In this document: piece after piece, positions 59,904 through 64,000 of the stretch | How positions within the stretch are numbered: position 1 is the first letter of the stretch | Layout: the number at the start of each line of letters is the position of its first letter | Assembly (NCBI RefSeq): GCF_014764305.1 | Contig: NZ_CP061703.1 | Span: forward strand, 2,014,800-2,078,799 | Source: Mesoflavibacter profundi | Lineage (GTDB): Bacteria; Bacteroidota; Bacteroidia; Flavobacteriales; Flavobacteriaceae | DNA length: 64,000 bases | Direction: 5' to 3' | Made by a program: the position numbers and the translations under genes | Notes under the pieces: generated by a model | Databases searched by the model: none | What the model was told of the DNA's origin: nothing | What the model saw: only the letters and a program-made list of their open reading frames with translations

Positions 59904-60871
59904 TTTTTAGAGGCAATATCTTCTGCAATTAGCTTTGCATGAATACGAGAATTCTCGATAAACCATTTGTGTGTTTCCATACCACCACAAATAACACCAG
60001 CAAGATACAGTCCTTCAACATTAGATTCCATAGTATCTGGATTGTAATTTGGGATGTGTTTTTCGTCTTCAGAAAATTTAATACCAACGTGTTCTAAAAA
60101 CTTAAAGTTAGGTTGGTAACCTGTTAATGCAACAACATAATCATTAGGTAGTTTTTTGTTGCCTTCTGGTGTTTTAATTTCAATAAAATCTGTGTCAATA
60201 GACGTGATTTCAGAATTAAAATAAGCTTTAATGCTACCTTCTTCAATTCGGTTTAAAATATCTGGTCTTACCCAATATTTAACACGTTCGCCAATAGTTT
60301 CACCTCTAACGATCATAGTTACGTTTCCGCCTTTACGGTAAATTTCTAAAGCAGCATCTACAGACGAATTACTTGCACCAACAATCGCTATATTTTGTAA
60401 GGTAAACGGATGCGCCTCTTTGTAATAATGAAATACTTTTGGCAATTCTTCACCAGGAATATTCAACAAATTTGGAATATCATAAAAGCCAGTTGCGATA
60501 ATTACTTGTTTAGCGCTATAATTATTTTTGTTCGTAGAGATTTCAAAATACTTATTAGTTTTAGTAATCGTTTTAACTTCTTCGTATAAATTAATATTTA
60601 GATTATTAGAAGTTGTTACACGTCGGTAATACTCTAAAGCCTCATTACGTGTAGGTTTTGGGTTATTACTAATAAACGGAATGTTATCTATTTCCAATTT
60701 TTCTGAAGTTGAAAAAAACGTCATATTTAAAGGATAATTAAATAACGAATTGGTTAACGCACCTTTTTCTATTACTAAATAATTCCAGTTATTTTTCTTA
60801 CACTCTAAAGCGCAGGCAATACCAATTGGTCCTGCGCCAATTATAATAACATCTAGGTTTTTGTTTTTCAT
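59900..60871 (-). CDS. ypdA: YpdA-type bacillithiol-disulfide reductase
   Basis: 323 residues, a two-Rossmann flavoprotein: FAD site VIIIGAGPIGIACALEC, NADPH site NIAIVGASNSSVDAALEIYRKGG, and the closing FAD motif EGLYLAGVICGG. NMTFFSTSEKLEI and the absence of a CxxC between the dinucleotide domains separate YpdA from thioredoxin reductase. It reduces bacillithiol disulfide with NADPH; bacillithiol is made by many Bacteroidota. Single gene; the cytoplasmic thiol-redox role fits with the nearby metallothionein/SigZ genes, though linkage is only positional. Confidence 0.92.
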   Translation of the reverse strand: MKNKNLDVIIIGAGPIGIACALECKKNNWNYLVIEKGALTNSLFNYPLNMTFFSTSEKLEIDNIPFISNNPKPTRNEALEYYRRVTTSNNLNINLYEEVKTITKTNKYFEISTNKNNYSAKQVIIATGFYDIPNLLNIPGEELPKVFHYYKEAHPFTLQNIAIVGASNSSVDAALEIYRKGGNVTMIVRGETIGERVKYWVRPDILNRIEEGSIKAYFNSEITSIDTDFIEIKTPEGNKKLPNDYVVALTGYQPNFKFLEHVGIKFSEDEKHIPNYNPDTMESNVEGLYLAGVICGGMETHKWFIENSRIHAKLIAEDIASKN

Positions 60872-60946
60872 CGTAACACAAATTTAATGATAAAACATGC
60901 GGTATTATAATAACAAATTACAATTAACAAACATTTAAAATTCTGT

Positions 60947-62176
60947 TTAGTAGTGTTTGATTACAGCAGGTTTGTTTTTTGTTGAGCTCATAAATATTTT
61001 TAAAATAAATAATAAAAACATACAAGCTACACCAACAAATGTAAAGATATACCAAGTGTTATCAAATCCATAATTGCTTACGCTTTCTAAGCCTAATTTG
61101 TGACCAAAAATGTGAGCAAAAGAAAACGCAATAGAGTATAATGCCATATATTCTCCTTGATTGCCTTTTTTAGCCTGTTGTAAAGCAAATGCATTGGCAA
61201 AAGGAAACGCAATCATTTCTCCAACCGTCATTAAAAACATACCAATAATTAGTATGCCAGTCCACGTTGTAAAATTTAAAATTAAAAGACTTAAACTTGT
61301 TAAAAATGCTCCAAAAAGAATAAGACTAGTTTTTTTAAATCTTGTAGTTTCCAACCATTTTATAAGAGGCATTTCTAATAAAAAGATAAAAAAACCATTA
61401 GCACCTAAAAGTAAACCAATTTCAGGTTCGGTTAGAAAGTGACTGTCTCTATAATAAATTGGCATGGTAGAGAAATATTGCAAGAACATAACTCCAAATA
61501 AGAATAAGGCAAATAGGAAGATAATAAAAGCTTTGTCTTTGTATGCTGAGTAAGGCTCTTCTACTTTAACTTCGTCTAAAACTTTAGATTTTTTAGGATT
61601 TAATAGTTGAATTAACAGTAAAGTAGCCAAAATACAAGTTATACCATCTACCCAAAATAATCCATTGTAACCTAAACCAGCAATAATTAATCCGCCAACT
61701 GCAGGACCAGCTGAAAAACCTAAGTTTATAGCTAATCTAATTAAAGTAACGCTTCTTGTTTTGTTTTCGGGTTTACTGTATGCGCTTAATGCCACAAACA
61801 TAGCAGGTCTAAACATATCTGCAACTAGCATTAAAACAAAAATACCAATAGATAGACTTATTACAGTTTTTAAATATTGCAGGTAAATAAATAATAATCC
61901 AGATACAAATAGGCTAAATACCATAATTTTATAGTAGCCAATTTTATCAGTTATTTTTCCGCCTAACCAAGATCCAACAACAGATCCTAATCCAAAAGCA
62001 GTCATAATAGATCCTACGGTAGATGTAGAAAAACTTAAATCTTCTGTAAGATACAACGATAAAAAAGGAATAACCATTGTACCTGCGCGATTAATTAAAG
62101 TGATTAAAGCTAGCCACCAAACTTCTCTTGATAACCCTTTAAAAGTGTTTAAATAAAGTGTTAGTAATCTTTTCAT
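60947..62176 (-). CDS. MFS exporter (DHA1-like)
   Basis: 409 residues from ATG 62176 (MKRLLTLYLNTFKGLSREVWW). The frame is open to 62239 but that extension crosses a terminator hairpin. Twelve membrane helices. The A motif between helices 2 and 3 is GSWLGGKITDKIGYYKIMVF; helix 4/5 region DMFRPAMFVALSAYSKPENKTRSVTLIRLAINLGFSAGPA has motif C-like GPAVGG. The MdtH/YfcJ-like arrangement suggests export of drugs or metabolites. Preceded by a leader with small ORF and terminator, so expression is probably attenuated. Confidence 0.9.
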   Translation of the reverse strand: MKRLLTLYLNTFKGLSREVWWLALITLINRAGTMVIPFLSLYLTEDLSFSTSTVGSIMTAFGLGSVVGSWLGGKITDKIGYYKIMVFSLFVSGLLFIYLQYLKTVISLSIGIFVLMLVADMFRPAMFVALSAYSKPENKTRSVTLIRLAINLGFSAGPAVGGLIIAGLGYNGLFWVDGITCILATLLLIQLLNPKKSKVLDEVKVEEPYSAYKDKAFIIFLFALFLFGVMFLQYFSTMPIYYRDSHFLTEPEIGLLLGANGFFIFLLEMPLIKWLETTRFKKTSLILFGAFLTSLSLLILNFTTWTGILIIGMFLMTVGEMIAFPFANAFALQQAKKGNQGEYMALYSIAFSFAHIFGHKLGLESVSNYGFDNTWYIFTFVGVACMFLLFILKIFMSSTKNKPAVIKHY

Positions 62177-62224
62177 TATTTTTTGATTGATTTGAAAAAG
62201 ACCAACTTGTTGATGAACCAAAAT

Positions 62225-62255
62225 AAAAAAGTCCAACATTTAAGTCGGACTTTTT
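62225..62255 (-). terminator. Terminator in the MFS leader (attenuator candidate)
   Basis: Minus strand stem AAAAAGTCC / GGACTTTTT with a 12-base loop and a T run, between the leader ORF and the exporter ATG. Confidence 0.75.
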
Positions 62256-62282
62256 ATATTAATAGTATTGATATTTAAATAA

Positions 62283-62366
62283 TCAAAACATATAAAGCGT
62301 CCTTCTTCTATTGCAATCCTTGATAGAAGTGGTTTGTTGCTTACAATATGTGTTGACTCTTTTCAT
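62283..62366 (-). CDS. Putative 27-residue leader peptide of the MFS exporter
   Basis: ATG 62366 to TGA 62283 encodes MKRVNTYCKQQTTSIKDC then NRRRTLYMF. It starts about 16 bases after the likely transcript start given by TAGCTTTG (62388-62395), contains a hairpin CTTCTAT / ATAGAAG (62305-62329), and ends 27 bases before the terminator at 62255. Its position is that of a leader peptide whose stalled translation would favour read-through. The alternative is that the RNA structure itself senses a ligand and the ORF is accidental. Confidence 0.45.
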   Translation of the reverse strand: MKRVNTYCKQQTTSIKDCNRRRTLYMF

Positions 62367-62387
62367 TCTTTTCTTAAAAGTTTAAAT

Positions 62388-62395
62388 CAAAGCTA
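62388..62395 (-). promoter_or_regulatory. -7 element of the MFS leader transcript
   Basis: Minus strand TAGCTTTG; no clear -33 box. Confidence 0.5.
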
Positions 62396-62416
62396 AGTAA
62401 AATTTTTAATAAGTCG

Positions 62417-62424
62417 TATTTTTG
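62417..62424 (+). promoter_or_regulatory. -7 element of the DUF1684 gene
   Basis: TATTTTTG, 26 bases before ATG 62451; back-to-back with the MFS leader promoter. Confidence 0.6.
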
Positions 62425-62450
62425 AAACTAAATAATTTAATTTTTTAAAA

Positions 62451-63053
62451 ATGAAAAACTTCTTTTCTATTTTCTGTGTTGTACTAATAATTTTTAACTG
62501 TAAAGAAGGTAAACAACCAATTTTAGGAGCAACTGATTGGCAAAAAGATCAAAACGCCATGTTTAAAGATGCTTCTAAATCGCCTTTAAAAGATAGAGAT
62601 AGACAAAATTTTAAAGGTTTAGATTTTTTTCAATTTGATAGTACTTTTGTTGCTAAAGCAACATTAAAACGCACACCAAACTCTAAATGGTTTAAAATGA
62701 AAAGGACCTTAAATGAAACTACAGACGAGCGTGTTTATGGTGTTTTAAACTTTCAATTAAAAGGAAAAGCATATACACTTAATGTCTATCAAGGTAAAGA
62801 GTTAATGACAAAAGAAGGCTTTGAGGATTATTTATTCTTACCTTTTTTGGATGATACTAACGGAGATACAACATATGGCGGCGGTCGTTATATAGATTTA
62901 AGAATACCAGAAGGTAATACTATAGAAATAGATTTTAATAAAGCATACAACCCATATTGCGCTTATAACGAAAAATTTTCTTGCCCAATTGTTCCAAGAG
63001 AAAATTATCTTGATGTTGCTGTAAAAGCTGGTGTTAAAGTGTTTAAAAAATAA
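62451..63053 (+). CDS. DUF1684 lipoprotein
   Basis: 200 residues. Signal with lipobox-like IIFNC, then the DUF1684 pattern: WQKDQNAMFKDASKSPLKDRDRQNFKGLDFF near the N-terminus (core SPLKDRDRQNFKGLDFF), a beta-rich centre (VYGVLNFQLKGKAYTLNVYQ, LFLPFLDDTNGDTTYGGGRY) and the closing IDFNKAYNPYCAYNEKFSCP with PRENYLDVAVKAG. Function unknown; widespread in Bacteroidota and actinobacteria. Converges with crcB one base away. Confidence 0.9.
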   Translation: MKNFFSIFCVVLIIFNCKEGKQPILGATDWQKDQNAMFKDASKSPLKDRDRQNFKGLDFFQFDSTFVAKATLKRTPNSKWFKMKRTLNETTDERVYGVLNFQLKGKAYTLNVYQGKELMTKEGFEDYLFLPFLDDTNGDTTYGGGRYIDLRIPEGNTIEIDFNKAYNPYCAYNEKFSCPIVPRENYLDVAVKAGVKVFKK

Positions 63054-63054
63054 T

Positions 63055-63420
63055 TTATTTAGCTAGCCAGATACCTAAAAACACCGCTAAAAATCCTAAA
63101 ATAAAACTGGCGATAGTATAGATAGCAAAGCTGGTAAAGTCGCCACTTTTTAAAAACAAATGGTTTTCATAAGCAAAGGTAGAAAAGGTAGTGAAACCGC
63201 CACAAAAACCAGTTGCTAGTAATAAGGTTTGATTCTGGTTTAGGCTATTATTTTTAAGCGCATATCCTAAAATAAATCCAATTAAAAGCGAACCTAAAAT
63301 ATTAGCTAAAAATGTACCATAAGGTATTCCGGATTGATTGCTGTTTAGCCATTTACCAATAATAAAACGTAGTACACTACCAAAGCCACCACCAATAAAA
63401 ACTAATATTAGTTGTTTCAT
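63055..63420 (-). CDS. crcB: Fluoride exporter CrcB/Fluc
   Basis: 121 residues, four membrane helices: GGGFGSVLRFIIGKWLN at the start, GTFLANILGSLLIGF, and the diagnostic GFCGGFTTFSTFAYE (Na+/fluoride track with the Phe-box). Forms a dual-topology dimer channel that lets F- leave the cell. No fluoride riboswitch is visible upstream because the gene begins 1 base after the preceding GyrI-like gene, so the two are co-transcribed. Confidence 0.94.
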   Translation of the reverse strand: MKQLILVFIGGGFGSVLRFIIGKWLNSNQSGIPYGTFLANILGSLLIGFILGYALKNNSLNQNQTLLLATGFCGGFTTFSTFAYENHLFLKSGDFTSFAIYTIASFILGFLAVFLGIWLAK

Positions 63421-63421
63421 G

Positions 63422-64000
63422 CTATTCTACAGGCATATAGATTTCTGTAATCCATTTTGCAGGGTTAGGCTCATTTGATGGATCGGTAACGTAGCTTTCA
63501 ATAGCAACACCATCTTCATCAAATACAAGATTGTACTGTTCTATATACTTCATGCCTTTATCCCAAGCTTCTTTTAGGTTGCTGTAATCGCCTTTTAGTG
63601 TCGTTTTTACAGCCTTAAAAGGTTCTAATTGACCAGTTAAAATGTCGCTTGTTGTTGTGACTACTTTATTTGGTGTTGGCATTGCACAAGAAAACATAAC
63701 AGTATTATTTTCTTCATCCCATTTGTGATAAATTACAAATGCAGATCCAGAAACTGTTATATTATTTTTAGCTACAAACTGACCAACTTTAGGTAGCATT
63801 TCTGCCATTTTTTTTTGAAAATCACTAATCTTACAAGACGTTGTATTGTATAAATAATAACCGCCACTATGTTCTGTAACACCATTAATTTCAATATTAT
63901 ATTGTCTAATTTGTGTTGTTGTAACGCTATCTAATTTTTCTAATCCGCGTTCAAAATCTGGACCAATCATTTTATCAAATCCGCCAGACATTAAACCAAA
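63422..64000 (-). CDS. GyrI-like effector-binding protein (5' end outside window)
   Basis: The frame remains open through the right edge; the Met at 63991 is internal-looking (FGL before it, then MSGGFDKMIGPDFERGLEKL), so at least an N-terminal part, probably an SRPBCC domain, is missing. The visible ~190 residues carry a GyrI/AraC effector-binding domain: GGYYLYNTTSCKISDFQKKM, GSAFVIYHKWDEENNTVMF, YSNLKEAWDKGMKYI and the closing ITEIYMPVE. Such domains bind small hydrophobic ligands. Likely first gene of a unit with crcB. Confidence 0.8.
   Translation of the reverse strand, partial: FGLMSGGFDKMIGPDFERGLEKLDSVTTTQIRQYNIEINGVTEHSGGYYLYNTTSCKISDFQKKMAEMLPKVGQFVAKNNITVSGSAFVIYHKWDEENNTVMFSCAMPTPNKVVTTTSDILTGQLEPFKAVKTTLKGDYSNLKEAWDKGMKYIEQYNLVFDEDGVAIESYVTDPSNEPNPAKWITEIYMPVE

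Noticed and set aside
62177-62239. N-terminal extension of the MFS exporter from ATG 62239
   Set aside because: It reads through the terminator hairpin; MKRLLTLYLN at 62176 is the plausible start.

Overview
The window is chromosomal DNA of a marine-type member of the Flavobacteriaceae (Bacteroidota). Evidence: low GC; Shine-Dalgarno-poor starts; a recurring promoter of the form TTTG-N19/20-TAnnTTTG (seen intact at about a dozen genes); type IX secretion C-terminal domains of both type A and type B; lineage-typical families (OmpP1/FadL, DUF4293 next to rho, BT_3928, DUF1599, DUF3078, DUF4197, Lacal_2735-like, YpdA); and a Rho factor with a long Asn/Gln-rich insertion. I see no phage, insertion sequence or CRISPR array. 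The only selfish-type module is a RES/Xre toxin-antitoxin pair.

Layout. 1-10.1 kb is surface-related: a 2362-residue type-B T9SS adhesin built from two repeat families, a decayed dodecin remnant, an OmpP1/FadL porin and an aromatic/Arg-rich lipoprotein. 10.1-26.4 kb is mostly housekeeping: proS, tRNA-Glu, rpsT, rho, DUF4293, a phosphodiesterase, truA, an MsbA-like exporter, the folP-lipoprotein-cdaA operon, DUF1599, BT_3928, a DppB-like permease without a canonical start codon, tpiA, prmA, a HEIGH metalloprotease and clpS. 26.4-34 kb carries tRNA-Arg, a conserved 50-residue protein, a T9SS-secreted endonuclease I, a Na/Ca exchanger and a divergent pair of glutamine synthetases (type II and type III).

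34-42 kb is a complete curli (type VIII secretion) locus and the most interesting part. Two large acidic Asn/Gln/Asp-rich curlin subunits (28 and 43 half-repeats) each have their own promoter, and each has a TACGTA-N4-TACGTA site about 193 bases upstream of its ATG. They are followed by a tight operon: a minor curlin, CsgE with an extra N-terminal domain resembling the anti-amyloid chaperone CsgH, CsgF, CsgG with a C-terminal beta-barrel-like extension, and a lipoprotein with carboxypeptidase-regulatory, Fn3 and propeller-like domains. Together these would secrete, nucleate and assemble amyloid fibres at the outer membrane. CsgD is not in the window, so the TACGTA sites may bind another regulator.

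42-54.6 kb returns to core metabolism: purM, DUF3078, an ABC ATPase with a tiny membrane partner, prfA, pyrF, a TroA-like binding protein, DUF4197, purU and a fused B12-dependent acyl-CoA mutase (IcmF type) that carries translated palindromic repeat elements in a linker. 54.8-64 kb holds the RES/Xre pair, an orphan helicase N-domain, a glyoxalase-like protein, a Yellow/MRJP-like lipoprotein, a 34-residue metallothionein-like peptide directly upstream of a SigZ-type sigma factor, an Lrp regulator, YpdA, an MFS exporter behind an attenuator-like leader, DUF1684, CrcB and a GyrI-like protein cut by the window edge. Many intergenic gaps contain intrinsic terminators and small REP-like hairpins.
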